Source: Paenibacillus sp. FSL H8-0332
GTDB taxonomy: Bacteria > Bacillota > Bacilli > Paenibacillales > Paenibacillaceae
Assembly: GCF_037963835.1 (NCBI RefSeq)
Contig: NZ_CP150145.1
Coordinates: 558,001-622,000, forward strand
Direction: 5' to 3'
Length of the DNA stretch: 64,000 bases
Shown here one piece after another: positions 26,953 through 36,026 of the stretch; position 1 is the stretch's first letter, and the number at the start of each line of letters is the position of its first letter. The notes under the pieces are model-generated. The model saw only the letters and a list, made by a program, of their open reading frames with translations. It had not been told where the DNA came from and searched no databases. A program made the translations under genes and the position numbers.

Positions 26953-28779
26953 ATGCAAGTTATAATCTACTACGTCCGGCAGCTTCAGCGGTTGTCGGGC
27001 GTGAAGCTGTATCTTAATCTGTTGGGCATGGTGATCAGCGGTCTGCTCGAGAGCTCCGCCATTCTGCTGCTGGTTCCCATGCTTGGCATGGCCGGTATTC
27101 AGCTGGGCGGCGCGGCGGCGGGCTATCATCTTCCTATGCTCGGATTCATCAGTGAACTGCCGCAGTCCACAGCGCTGCTGCTGGTGCTGGGCAGTTATGT
27201 TCTAATTGTGCTCTGCCAGAATCTGATCGCAAGGTTCGTGGCGATCCGCAATGTTGAGATTCAGCAGACCTATGGCAGGCAGCTGCGCTATGAGGTCTAT
27301 AGCGCATTGCTGCGGGCGCAGTGGTCTTTTTTTCTTAGGAAGCGCACCTCTGATCTGATCAATATGATGACCACCGAGCTGGCCAGAGTCCTGGCGGGTA
27401 TCAGCGGCTTCCTGCAGTTGCTCACTTCGCTGTTGTTCACTCTGGTGCAGATTGCCTTTGCCTTCTGGCTGTCCCCCAAGATGACACTGGCGGTTCTCGT
27501 CTGCGCGGCGCTGCTGTCCATCTTCTCCCGGCGGTTCATCCGTAAGGCGAAGAGGCTGGGCAGCCGCAGCACGGAGCTGGGCAAGACGTATTTGGGCGGC
27601 ATTACCGATCAGCTGAACGGAATCAAGGATATCAAAAGCAATAATCTGGAGCAGTCCCGCCTCGAATGGCTGCATGCCTTCACCGGCGAGGTCAAGCAGG
27701 AGCAGCTGGACTACACGCGCCTGCGCTCCAACTCCCAGCTTCTGTATAAGCTGTCTGCCACGCTGCTGATTGCCCTATTTATCTTCGTCTCCTTCCGGTT
27801 CATGCAAGTGGCGGGGCCGAATCTGCTGCTGGTTATTCTCGTCTTCACCCGGTTGTGGCCGACCTTCTCGACGCTACAGTCGCTGTTGGAGCAGCTGGCC
27901 TCGGTAGTGCCATCCTTCAAACAGCTGCAATCGCTGCAGGAAGAATGTCTGGCTGCTGTTGAGCATGAACCGGATCAAGGCGTAGAACAGGTGTCGCCTA
28001 TGACGCTGGAGCACGGTCTGGAGGCCCGGAATGTCGATTTCCGTTATCATGCGGACGAGCCGCAATATTCACTCCAGAACGTGAATGTGCGGATTCCCGC
28101 CCGGAAGATGACGGCGATAGTCGGACGTTCAGGCGCCGGCAAAAGCACGCTCGTCGATCTGCTCATGGGACTGATGCAGCCGGAGAACGGGGAGATTCTG
28201 GCGGACGGTCAGCCGGTCACGGGGGAGCGGCTGCTGTCCTACCGGAGATCCATCGGGTATGTGGCACAGGACCCGTTCCTGTATAACGCGACCATCCGCG
28301 ATAATCTGATGATGATCAAGCCGGATGCAGAGGAAGCGGAGCTGTGGGAGGCGCTGGAGTTTGCTTCCTCGGCGGACTTTGTCCGCAAGCTGCCGGACGG
28401 ATTGGATACACTGCTGGGTGACCGGGGCGTTCGCCTGTCAGGCGGGGAGCGGCAGCGTCTGGTGCTGGCACGCGCCATTATCCGCAAGCCGTCGATTCTG
28501 GTGCTCGATGAGGCGACAAGTGCGCTCGACACCGAGAACGAGCAGCGGATTCAAGAGGCGCTGGAGCGGATTAAGGCTTCCGTGACCGTCATTGTCATTG
28601 CCCACCGCCTGTCCACGATCCGTGGAGCCGATCAGATTCTGGTCATCGACCAGGGCCGGGTCATCCAACAGGGAGTCTACAGCGGCCTGGCTTCGGAGAA
28701 GGGCGGCATGTTTAGCCGGCTATTGAAGGGGCAGGAAGAAGCAAGATACACAAATGGAGACATAAGGACTCAAGCGTAA
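26953..28779 (+). CDS. paeD: Lasso peptide ABC exporter (class D)
   Basis: 608-aa half-transporter that probably exports the mature lasso peptide and gives self-immunity. Six helices in the first ~310 residues; Walker A GRSGAGKST, Q-loop YVAQDPFLYN, signature LSGGERQRLVLARAI, Walker B ILVLDEATSALD with normal catalytic Glu, H-loop AHRLST. Hence it can act as a homodimer. The ATG at 26953 has GAGGTGGG before it; the open frame to 26833 overlaps the protease gene. The last codons lie inside one copy of the structured repeat (28760-28924). Confidence 0.93.
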   Translation: MQVIIYYVRQLQRLSGVKLYLNLLGMVISGLLESSAILLLVPMLGMAGIQLGGAAAGYHLPMLGFISELPQSTALLLVLGSYVLIVLCQNLIARFVAIRNVEIQQTYGRQLRYEVYSALLRAQWSFFLRKRTSDLINMMTTELARVLAGISGFLQLLTSLLFTLVQIAFAFWLSPKMTLAVLVCAALLSIFSRRFIRKAKRLGSRSTELGKTYLGGITDQLNGIKDIKSNNLEQSRLEWLHAFTGEVKQEQLDYTRLRSNSQLLYKLSATLLIALFIFVSFRFMQVAGPNLLLVILVFTRLWPTFSTLQSLLEQLASVVPSFKQLQSLQEECLAAVEHEPDQGVEQVSPMTLEHGLEARNVDFRYHADEPQYSLQNVNVRIPARKMTAIVGRSGAGKSTLVDLLMGLMQPENGEILADGQPVTGERLLSYRRSIGYVAQDPFLYNATIRDNLMMIKPDAEEAELWEALEFASSADFVRKLPDGLDTLLGDRGVRLSGGERQRLVLARAIIRKPSILVLDEATSALDTENEQRIQEALERIKASVTVIVIAHRLSTIRGADQILVIDQGRVIQQGVYSGLASEKGGMFSRLLKGQEEARYTNGDIRTQA

Positions 28780-28924
28780 CTACGGTGAATATTTGGACTT
28801 CCGGCCGCTGTTGTCACCATATTTCATGATTTGTACCGCTACTAGCGGTTGAAATCCGGTGACAAAGGCGGTCGCTGCCGCTCCTCCAGTTCCAAAATTC
28901 CCCTTCGTTACTTCCGCCTTATGT
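28760..28924 (-). repeat. Structured dispersed repeat, copy B
   Basis: Read on the minus strand, this ~165-nt stretch matches the element at 50826-51042 over its core (GGAACTG, AGGAGCGG, CCGCCTTTGTCA, CGGATTTCA, GACAACAGCGGCCGGAAG, TCCAAAT, TTCACCG). Its ends (ACATAAGG and CCTTATGT) can pair with one another although their sequence differs from the ends of the other copy. One end runs into the last 20 nt of the exporter gene. Confidence 0.8.
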
Positions 28925-28965
28925 TGCCATTCATAGTTCAAGCTATATCCAGCTTGAAAGTAAGT

Positions 28966-29005
28966 AAAAAGGCACGTGCTGCATTTACTAGTAGCACGTG
29001 CCTTT
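28966..29005. terminator. Terminator between exporter and nucleotidyltransferase genes
   Basis: GGCACGTGCT / AGCACGTGCC is a near-perfect stem; on the minus strand it is followed by TTTTTA and on the plus strand by TTTCTG. It serves mainly the minus-strand gene. Confidence 0.85.
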
Positions 29006-29027
29006 CTGTGTGCAGTGGTGGGCCCCG

Positions 29028-30224
29028 CTAATTCCCCTTCTCCGCACCCGTCACCTTCCGCCAGCTCCACAGCAAAGGCCGCAGCGGGAAATACAAGAAA
29101 TGCAGCATCCTTGGCAGCGGCAGCGTTTTGGCATCCGCAGCATAAGGGTACAGGAAGCTGGCGGAACGGAGCATCCGGCTTCGGGTGGATAGAATGCTTG
29201 GCAGATACCGCTTGAAATGCTGCTCCACCTCCGGCTCCAGCGGTGGGGTATTCAAATTCACGATCCGAGGGAGATAGAACAGAATGTCCTGCGCCAGCCT
29301 GCGGGCCTTGGGGCTGTCCATCAGAGGGGCGAGGCTGGTATCGACCGGCGTCTCCAGCAGCTCTCTGGCCAGAATCAGCGTCTGTCCTCCTATGGCGTTG
29401 TGATCATAGCGCTGTAGTAAGCGGACCAGCTTGGCGGAATCGGGCGGCTGCTGTCCCATTAGCAGCATCTTGATGTCCTGCAGCCATCTCAGCCGGGACC
29501 AGGCATGTCTGGCACCGTGTACAGCCAGGAACATGAACAGATCCTCCGGCCCCAGATAGCGGACATTCTGGCCGAAGGTGCTGCTGGTCCGCGAGTGACG
29601 CCAGAGCTCGTCGAACGCAGGCTCTTTGGCAGGCCCCGGTCCCAGCCGCCAGTGCAGCTCCAGGTTGACATTACTGACAGGATGCACGAACGTCGAATGA
29701 TGCTCCCGCCATTTCCAGTCCCCAAGCAGGCTCTCGAACTTGTCCTCCTTCTCATAGCCCAGCCGGATCAGCAGGGTTTCGGCATCCTCCAGCTGTTCCA
29801 TCGGCACCAGGAAGTCGAGATCCCGGGAGGTGCGCTGCGACAGGTCTCCGTACAGCTCCTGCCCAAGCACCGGCCCTTTGAGGAACAGGCAGCGGATATT
29901 CAGCTCGGCCAGCTGGCCCGCGATATTGCTCATTTCACCGCTAAGCTGGAGCATCTGCACCGTATTCCTGCGGTATTGCCATTTTAGCTGCTCCAGAACC
30001 TCAGAAGGGACCACCTTCTCTTCCATCTTGCTGAGCCTGGAATAGAGGTAGGGATAGACCCTATGCTGCCGGTTCAGCTCCACGAATAAGTCCCAGTTCA
30101 CCTCTGTGAACAACTGTGGATGCTTCCGCGCCGTCTCATCTGGATTTCCGGAGTTCAGTAGTGCAAGAATAAGGTGTACTTCCTTGGTTAAGCTTGCCTG
30201 ATTAAGGATCTTCCGGTCAGTCAT
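29028..30224 (-). CDS. Lasso-cluster nucleotidyltransferase family protein
   Basis: 398-aa member of the uncharacterised nucleotidyltransferase group (NTP_transf_5) often found beside Bacillales lasso peptide genes. The segment RCLFLKGPVLGQELYGDLSQRTSRDLDFLVP contains the GxxLxxxxYxxxxxRxxxDLD pattern; the DLD pair is the expected metal-binding site. The C-terminal half is helical. It could modify the phosphorylated peptide or a wall polymer; its role in lasso clusters is not firmly known to me. AGGAGC precedes the ATG at 30224. It converges with the exporter gene and so has its own promoter. Confidence 0.82.
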   Translation of the reverse strand: MTDRKILNQASLTKEVHLILALLNSGNPDETARKHPQLFTEVNWDLFVELNRQHRVYPYLYSRLSKMEEKVVPSEVLEQLKWQYRRNTVQMLQLSGEMSNIAGQLAELNIRCLFLKGPVLGQELYGDLSQRTSRDLDFLVPMEQLEDAETLLIRLGYEKEDKFESLLGDWKWREHHSTFVHPVSNVNLELHWRLGPGPAKEPAFDELWRHSRTSSTFGQNVRYLGPEDLFMFLAVHGARHAWSRLRWLQDIKMLLMGQQPPDSAKLVRLLQRYDHNAIGGQTLILARELLETPVDTSLAPLMDSPKARRLAQDILFYLPRIVNLNTPPLEPEVEQHFKRYLPSILSTRSRMLRSASFLYPYAADAKTLPLPRMLHFLYFPLRPLLWSWRKVTGAEKGN

Positions 30225-30428
30225 AGAGACGCTCCTTGCCTGATTTGTTCTATTAAAAGAACGATATTAGTGAGCGTACCATCGCTAACCGAAATTTGTC
30301 AATTTTTCGCCGGTGCGCCTCGGAACCTGTCATTCCTGTCAGTAGAGAATAGTCTTGACTCCACAGTGACGGCTGCCCTTATAATGCAGATTAAGAGTGA
30401 AATGAATCGACAGGAGAGTTGCTGAGGA

Positions 30429-31130
30429 ATGGTACTGCTCGGAGCAATCGTGAATGGAATAGCAATTATTGCCGGAACTCTGCTGGGCAAGCTGCTGGAG
30501 CGGATACCCGAGAGTATGAAGAACACCGTGATGCAAGCGATTGGGCTGGCGCTTATGCTGCTCGGGGTGCAGATGGGCCTGAAAAGCGGGAATTTCCTCA
30601 TCGTCATCCTAGGTCTAGTGATCGGCGCTGTAGCCGGGGAGTGGATCAACATTGAAGACAAATTCACCCGCGCGGGCGATTGGCTGGAGCGCAGAGTAGG
30701 CGCAGGCGGGCGGGGAAGCATCTCGCTGGGCTTTGTCACGGCAAGCCTGGTGTTTGTTGTAGGGGCCATGGCTATTCTAGGCGCGCTGGACAGCGGCATC
30801 AAAGGCAATCATGAGATCCTCTACGCCAAATCCATCATGGACGGCTTCATTGCCATGATTCTGACTTCAACGCTGGGTATTGGTGTGATGTTCTCGGCCA
30901 TTCCGGTTGTTCTGTATCAAGGGGCCATCGCTTTACTGGCTACACAGATTACCCGGTTTGTGCCTGATGCACTGCTGAACGACTGTATTGCAGAGATGAC
31001 TGCTACAGGCGGGGTGATGATTATCGGCATCGGGCTGAACCTGCTCGGGATCACCAAGATCAAGGTAGCTAACCTGCTGCCCGGTATTCTGGTGGCTGTG
31101 CTGCTGGTCGTGCTGGTACATAACTTTTAA
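30429..31130 (+). CDS. DUF554 membrane protein (YdfK-like)
   Basis: 233-aa membrane protein with about seven helices; N-terminus LGAIVNGIAIIAGTLLGKLL and the inner GEWINIEDKF are the DUF554 pattern. Function is unknown; a transport role has been suggested for the family. ACAGGAGAG precedes the ATG. The stop overlaps the stop region of the convergent oxidoreductase gene by 4 nt; no terminator is visible between them. Confidence 0.88.
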   Translation: MVLLGAIVNGIAIIAGTLLGKLLERIPESMKNTVMQAIGLALMLLGVQMGLKSGNFLIVILGLVIGAVAGEWINIEDKFTRAGDWLERRVGAGGRGSISLGFVTASLVFVVGAMAILGALDSGIKGNHEILYAKSIMDGFIAMILTSTLGIGVMFSAIPVVLYQGAIALLATQITRFVPDALLNDCIAEMTATGGVMIIGIGLNLLGITKIKVANLLPGILVAVLLVVLVHNF

Positions 31131-32089
31131 CTGAATTGTTGCTTTTCAATTATCGTAATAGCAATAACACCCCGCGCCTTCCCGCTTGCGCTGAGCGTAT
31201 GTGCAGTGCGCAGCCCTTCTTCACTCAGCGGAAAAGAACCGCCGATCAGCGCCTGGAGCTTCCCTCCAGCCGTCAGCCGGGCCAGCTCGCTCAACTGGTA
31301 AGGATCAGCGGCCGGAGTCAGATAAGCTGCTGTAACTCCTTGCTGTGCTGCCAAGGCTGGGTCGGGCTGTTCAGCAGTGGAGATCAGCCTTCCGCCCGGA
31401 GCCAGTACCGCGAAGCTTCTGCTTAACACACTGCCTCCTGCGGTATCGATCACCACATCGATGCTCTGGCCCAGAATCGCGGCAAAATCCTGCCCGCCGC
31501 TGTTAATCGCCTGATCGGCCCCGAGGCCCCAGGCAACATCCAGCTCATCATCGTCGCTGACGGTAGTAATCACCGTGGCGCCCCGGAGCTTGGCCAGCTG
31601 TACCGCGAAGCTGCCCGTTCCGCCTGTACCGTCCTGCACCAGCACGCGGTCCCGGCTGGAGACCTTGGCGGCAGCCAGCGCCTGCCAGGCGGCAAGTCCG
31701 GCAGCGGGTAACACCCCAGCTGCTGCGAAGGATAACCCCGGGGGCTTAAGCGCAAGCTCATCCTCCTTGGCCAACGTATATTCTGCGTAACCTCCGCTCT
31801 CACCGGCGGACTTCAGACCGAATACCTCGTCGCCAGCCTTGAAGCGGCTCACCCTTGCGCCGGTGTCCGCAACGATTCCGGCTACAACAACGCCTGGAAT
31901 GAATGGACAGGCAGCAGGGCGTTCCACGCCGGCAATCCGAGCTTCATCCAGTATGCTGCAATCTGCCGGATGAACAGAGGTCGCATACATCTCAATCAGC
32001 ACCTCATGCTCACCCGGAACAGGCAGGGGAAGCTCTATCTCCGTTAGATCCCCGTGTGCTCCGGGCATATGTATAGCAATGGCTTTCAT
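31127..32089 (-). CDS. Quinone-oxidoreductase-like MDR dehydrogenase
   Basis: 320-aa zinc-independent medium-chain reductase. GroES-like N-terminal domain (PVPGEHEVLIEMYATSVHPAD) and Rossmann domain with VQDGTGGTGSFAVQLAKLRGA (NADPH motif) near residue 150. No zinc-binding Cys cluster is seen. It reduces quinones or alpha,beta-unsaturated carbonyls; the substrate is unknown. AGGAGG lies before the ATG. Single gene, convergent with the DUF554 gene. Confidence 0.87.
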   Translation of the reverse strand: MKAIAIHMPGAHGDLTEIELPLPVPGEHEVLIEMYATSVHPADCSILDEARIAGVERPAACPFIPGVVVAGIVADTGARVSRFKAGDEVFGLKSAGESGGYAEYTLAKEDELALKPPGLSFAAAGVLPAAGLAAWQALAAAKVSSRDRVLVQDGTGGTGSFAVQLAKLRGATVITTVSDDDELDVAWGLGADQAINSGGQDFAAILGQSIDVVIDTAGGSVLSRSFAVLAPGGRLISTAEQPDPALAAQQGVTAAYLTPAADPYQLSELARLTAGGKLQALIGGSFPLSEEGLRTAHTLSASGKARGVIAITIIEKQQFS

Positions 32090-32290
32090 CTATAGTGGGC
32101 CTCCTGTATCTACTGGCGGATGATTTGGTACATACTATACTCATACGGCTTCTGTTAGTCAAAATCCGTCCTCCAAGTCTTTTTCCATGAATGTTTGGAC
32201 AAAAGATTGAAATCAAGCAGCGCAGTACGGTAGAATTGCACTAGGTAACGTTCTATATATCAGATTTAACCAAGAAGGGGATTGTAACGC

Positions 32291-32731
32291 TTGAATAATG
32301 AAGAAGTAATCCAAGAGCTGCCCGAGAACTATGACGAACTGAAGAAAGCCGCCGGCCGTTCCGCAGACTGGAGAGCGCGTCTTGAAGCGGTAGAAGAGCT
32401 GGGCCGCTACAACCACAAACAAATTATCGATATCCTTAATCGCCTGATGATCAGCGATCCTGTATATACCGTGCAAGAAGCCGCATATAACAAGCTGGTG
32501 GCTTTCGGCGAAGAGGTCAAGGTTCCATCGAAGAACAAAGCCGAACTGTTCAAAGGGTTGTCCAAGATTATTCTGCGGATTAAGAAGAGCCTGCCCAAGG
32601 ACCATACCTACGAAGAGTTCAAAGAGAAGCTGAAGAAGATGCGGGTTGATATCTATGATGCCTATGAAGGCGAGAAGGGCGCTGATTTCGATCAGTGGCT
32701 GGAGAAGATGTGGGCTTCGGCTGCCAAGTAA
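32291..32731 (+). CDS. HEAT-repeat-like small protein
   Basis: 146-aa helical protein. The part SADWRARLEAVEELGRYNHKQIIDIL and the following DPVYTVQEAAYNKLVAFG form one HEAT-type repeat; the C-terminus is Lys-rich and then acidic. The start is TTG at 32291 with AAGGGG about 10 nt upstream. Function is unknown; protein binding is likely. A hairpin terminator follows at 32772. Confidence 0.78.
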   Translation: MNNEEVIQELPENYDELKKAAGRSADWRARLEAVEELGRYNHKQIIDILNRLMISDPVYTVQEAAYNKLVAFGEEVKVPSKNKAELFKGLSKIILRIKKSLPKDHTYEEFKEKLKKMRVDIYDAYEGEKGADFDQWLEKMWASAAK

Positions 32732-32771
32732 CCAATCTCAAATAACATAGCAAATTAGCATGGCAGAACCA

Positions 32772-32814
32772 AGCGGAGAGATAGGGGCGTACCTTATCGC
32801 TCCGCTATATTTTT
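32772..32814 (+). terminator. Intrinsic terminator after HEAT-repeat gene
   Basis: AGCGGAGAGATA pairs with TTATCGCTCCGCT, followed by ATATTTTTG; it ends 19 nt before the next start codon. Confidence 0.75.
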
Positions 32815-32832
32815 GTGAGAAAGGATGATTAT

Positions 32833-33405
32833 ATGCTTACCGGTACATTTCAGGAATTCCTTAAGCTGTCCACGCAGCTGCGTCCCGGGTACACCGCCAG
32901 TCTGGGGAAGGCTCCGGCAGGTGGCAGTGATGCGATATTAGAATTTACACCCGAAGTTCCTGTGCTTCTGCGGGCGGTCTATGATACCGTTCTTGGAACA
33001 GGCGGCGCCGAGGAAGATCCCAGTCTGCTGGAGTTCATTCCGGGCTACCGGCTGATTCATATCGGGGAATACGGCCATGAAGTGAAGATACTGTCAGGGA
33101 TTCTGCAGGAGAAGGGATACACCGGCGGTGGAATCGTGTTGCCGTTGCTGACGAACTATGGGAGTGATTTCATTTGCTACTACCGCTCTGAAGAAGGGGT
33201 GGAACGGATCTGCGATCTGCTGCACGACTACGGCGATTTGGTGGTGATGTATGATTCACCGGAGAAGTTCCTGGAGACGCTGTGTGAATTCTATAAGCAG
33301 GAGGTCTATTTCCTGGATGAGGAAGGCTACCTGGACTGCGATCTGGTAAAAGAAGGCGAAGTAGGCGCGGCGCTCAACCCGGATGCGGAGTATTGGTCCG
33401 AGTAA
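32833..33405 (+). CDS. SMI1/KNR4-like acidic protein
   Basis: 190-aa acidic protein (end PDAEYWSE). Segments such as LLRAVYDTVLG and the alternating beta pattern recall the SMI1/KNR4 (SUKH) fold, but I am not certain. The ATG at 32833 is chosen because AAAGGATG lies 5 nt before it; a GTG at 32815 is less likely. Because SUKH proteins often serve as toxin immunity proteins, the absence of any neighbouring toxin gene is worth noting. A terminator follows at 33440. Confidence 0.6.
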   Translation: MLTGTFQEFLKLSTQLRPGYTASLGKAPAGGSDAILEFTPEVPVLLRAVYDTVLGTGGAEEDPSLLEFIPGYRLIHIGEYGHEVKILSGILQEKGYTGGGIVLPLLTNYGSDFICYYRSEEGVERICDLLHDYGDLVVMYDSPEKFLETLCEFYKQEVYFLDEEGYLDCDLVKEGEVGAALNPDAEYWSE

Positions 33406-33439
33406 GGAACGCACTGCACGCTTAGGCGTCCAAACACAC

Positions 33440-33481
33440 AAAAATCCCCGTCCTGCATCACTGTAGGAACGGGGATTTTAT
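33440..33481. terminator. Bidirectional terminator
   Basis: AAAATCCCCGT / ACGGGGATTTTA, lying between the SMI1-like gene (+) and the acyl-CoA synthetase gene (-). Confidence 0.88.
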
Positions 33482-33541
33482 AGTTTCGGCTGGCAATATA
33501 GCTGCCTGATTTGCTGCCCTCCCAGGACAGATTAGCATTTG

Positions 33542-35131
33542 CTACAGATTAGCGCGCTTCTCCTGCTCACGCAGCTCGATTCTGCGGATTTTTCCGGAGG
33601 TAGTCTTCGGCAGATCCGTAATATATTCGATTTTGCGCGGATACTTGTAGGGTGCGGTCTGCTCCTTGACATGAGCTTGCAGCTCTTTGGTCAGCTCCGG
33701 TGTTCCGGCATGGCCGTCTTTGAGTACGATAAAAGCCTTGACGACCGACCCGCGGATCTCATCCGGGCTTGCGACTACGGCACATTCCTTAACGAGGGTA
33801 TGCTTCATCAGCGCCTCTTCCACCTCGAACGGCCCGATCGTGTAGCCCGAGCTGATGATGATGTCATCGCCGCGCCCCTCGAACCAGAAATAGCCATCCT
33901 CATCCTTGCGCGCCCGGTCGCCGGTTACGAAATACTCTCCATGTGAGCAGTTCGCTTTGCGCTCGGGATCTTTATAGTAGTTCTGGAACAGCGCGGGCAT
34001 GCTCAGATGTACGGCGATATCGCCGACCATTCCGGCAGGCAGCGGATGTCCAGCCTCGTCGATCACCTCGACAATGCCGGGAGCAATCGATTTACCCATG
34101 GAGCCGACCCGGATCGGTTCATCCTTCAGTGCTGCGATGATGAGTGTGCTCTCTGTTTGTCCATAGCCGTCACGGATTGTAATATTAAAGTGTTGCTGGA
34201 ATGTATGAATGACTTCCTGATTCAGCGGTTCACCGGCGGATACGGCGCAGCGCAGATTGGACAGATCGTATTCTGCCAGACCTTCCGTCTTCGCCATCAG
34301 GCGATATTCCGTCGGTGTGCAGCATAATACCTGAATCTTCTCATCCTGGAGTAATTGCAGGTAGCGTTCCGGATGGAAGGCTCCGTTATAGACAAAGCCA
34401 GTTGCCCCGTTGCCGAGTACCGTCAGGAATGGACTCCAGATCCACTTCTGCCAGCCCGGTGCGGCTGTAGCCCAGACCGTATCTGATTCACGGATATCGA
34501 ACCAGAGGGAGGAAGTGATCCGCAGATGGGCATATCCCCAGCCGTGCGTGTGAACTACTGCTTTCGGATTGCCGGTGGTTCCGGAGGTATAGGCCAGAAT
34601 AGCAATATCATCGCGGCGGCTGGCAACCGTAGGGTAAGCATCAGCTTGTCCTTCCATTAGACTCTCCAGGTCAATCCAGCCTTCTTCAGGCTCAGCTTCA
34701 CCGCTGGAGACGGACAGGCGGTAGTCCAGTGCGGGCAGGTCGTCGGAGATTTTGTTGACTTCCCCGGTAACCTCAGACCAGACAATAACAGCCCGCGCTT
34801 CGGAATGGCGCAGCCGGTACGACAGATCCTTCGCCCGCAGCATTTCGGACGAAGGGATAACAGCCAGTCCCAGCTTCAGGCAGGCCAGGTAAATCGCGTA
34901 GGCGATAATCCGGCGGGGCACCATGACCAGGACGCGGTCGCCTTGCGTAAGTCCCAGTCCGGCCAGCCCGCCGGCGAGACGGTTAGCCTGAGCCATGAGC
35001 GCACCATAAGTGATTTGCTCCAGGCTCCCATTTTCATGTAACCATTTAATTGCAATCTTATCTTCAGGATGCTGCTCCATTTCCGAAGTGAGATTGTAGA
35101 ATTCAGGTGCGATCCAACGTTGATTATCCAA
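33542..35131 (-). CDS. Acyl-CoA synthetase (AMP-forming, medium-chain type)
   Basis: 529-aa ANL-family ligase that makes acyl-AMP and then acyl-CoA in the cytoplasm. P-loop LAYTSGTTGNPKAVVHTHG (about residues 170-190), DGYGQTES (A5), GDRARKDEDGYFWFEGRGDD (A8 hinge) and the catalytic Lys in PKTTSGKIRRIEL near the C-terminus are all present. Length fits the AcsA/YtcI/MACS group; which acid is used is not clear. The start is TTG at 35131, five bases after AGGAGAGG; the frame open to 35185 has no ribosome site. Confidence 0.9.
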   Translation of the reverse strand: MDNQRWIAPEFYNLTSEMEQHPEDKIAIKWLHENGSLEQITYGALMAQANRLAGGLAGLGLTQGDRVLVMVPRRIIAYAIYLACLKLGLAVIPSSEMLRAKDLSYRLRHSEARAVIVWSEVTGEVNKISDDLPALDYRLSVSSGEAEPEEGWIDLESLMEGQADAYPTVASRRDDIAILAYTSGTTGNPKAVVHTHGWGYAHLRITSSLWFDIRESDTVWATAAPGWQKWIWSPFLTVLGNGATGFVYNGAFHPERYLQLLQDEKIQVLCCTPTEYRLMAKTEGLAEYDLSNLRCAVSAGEPLNQEVIHTFQQHFNITIRDGYGQTESTLIIAALKDEPIRVGSMGKSIAPGIVEVIDEAGHPLPAGMVGDIAVHLSMPALFQNYYKDPERKANCSHGEYFVTGDRARKDEDGYFWFEGRGDDIIISSGYTIGPFEVEEALMKHTLVKECAVVASPDEIRGSVVKAFIVLKDGHAGTPELTKELQAHVKEQTAPYKYPRKIEYITDLPKTTSGKIRRIELREQEKRANL

Positions 35132-35361
35132 ATGAACCTCTCCTATATAAGTGTGATGATGTATCTGTTGACTACAGTATAGCATGTTCTCCTAGTACCA
35201 GATGCTAATTGGCCCCTAGGACACCGGAGAATGTTCTGTGACAGTCTTTATTTTGAAGTATCTTGATGCGTACAGAATCCCTGAAGGTATTTTTAACCGG
35301 ATAAGGGAACCATACATTAGAGCCCTTCACGCAGCGAAGCGGCAGAAAGCAGGCAGCGGCC

Positions 35362-35919
35362 ATGGACGAGCACACAGTGATCAATGAGACAGCCATTAAT
35401 GAAGCAAGCATTAGTGAAACGGAATTCAATGAGATATTCGCTATAATGGAAGCTTCTTTTCCGGTAAGTGAGATTAGAACCCGCAGCGGGCAGCAGGCTT
35501 TGCTGGATCATCCCAACTATCATCTCTATTCCAGCAAGGATACGGAGGGGCACATACTGGCTTTTTTGGCGGCATGGGAGTTACCTGAACTGCGGTTCAT
35601 CGAGCATATTGCCGTGAATCCCCAGCGCCGGAGCGGAGGGATCGGCCGCAAGCTGATGAGCAGCTACCTTATGCGTTCGGACAAGCCGGTGCTGCTTGAG
35701 GTAGAGCCGCCGGACGGGGAATTGGAGCAGAGAAGAATCGGATTCTATGAGCGGCTGGGCTTTTACCTGAATCCCTATGACTATATGCAGCCGCCGCTGC
35801 GTACGGGGCAAGCCGATCTTCCACTGCGCATTATGACCTACCCGGAGCCGGTGACGATGAAGGAGTTCCTCCATTTCAGAGATGTTTTGTACACAGAGGT
35901 GTATGGGGTGAGCATTTGA
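35362..35919 (+). CDS. GNAT family acetyltransferase
   Basis: 185-aa GNAT protein. The core EHIAVNPQRRSGGIGRKLMSSYLM (acetyl-CoA loop RRSGGIG, near residues 92-98) and RRIGFYERLGFYLNPY are typical. The acceptor is unknown. The ribosome site before the ATG is weak (GGCAGCGG), so the first residues are uncertain; in-frame residues 1-15 are low-complexity. The gene lies alone and divergent from the acyl-CoA synthetase gene. Confidence 0.78.
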   Translation: MDEHTVINETAINEASISETEFNEIFAIMEASFPVSEIRTRSGQQALLDHPNYHLYSSKDTEGHILAFLAAWELPELRFIEHIAVNPQRRSGGIGRKLMSSYLMRSDKPVLLEVEPPDGELEQRRIGFYERLGFYLNPYDYMQPPLRTGQADLPLRIMTYPEPVTMKEFLHFRDVLYTEVYGVSI

Positions 35920-36026
35920 ATTACTTCTTTACAATCCGGATACAAGTTAGAAACAAGTTAATGGTTTAATAAGTCTATAGCAAGGAACACACACAACAAC
36001 AACACACCTAAGGGAGACGATATTCA

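Noticed and set aside
32833..33405. Toxin-immunity module around the SMI1-like gene
   Set aside because: No toxin or secretion gene adjoins it, so an immunity role has no support from context.
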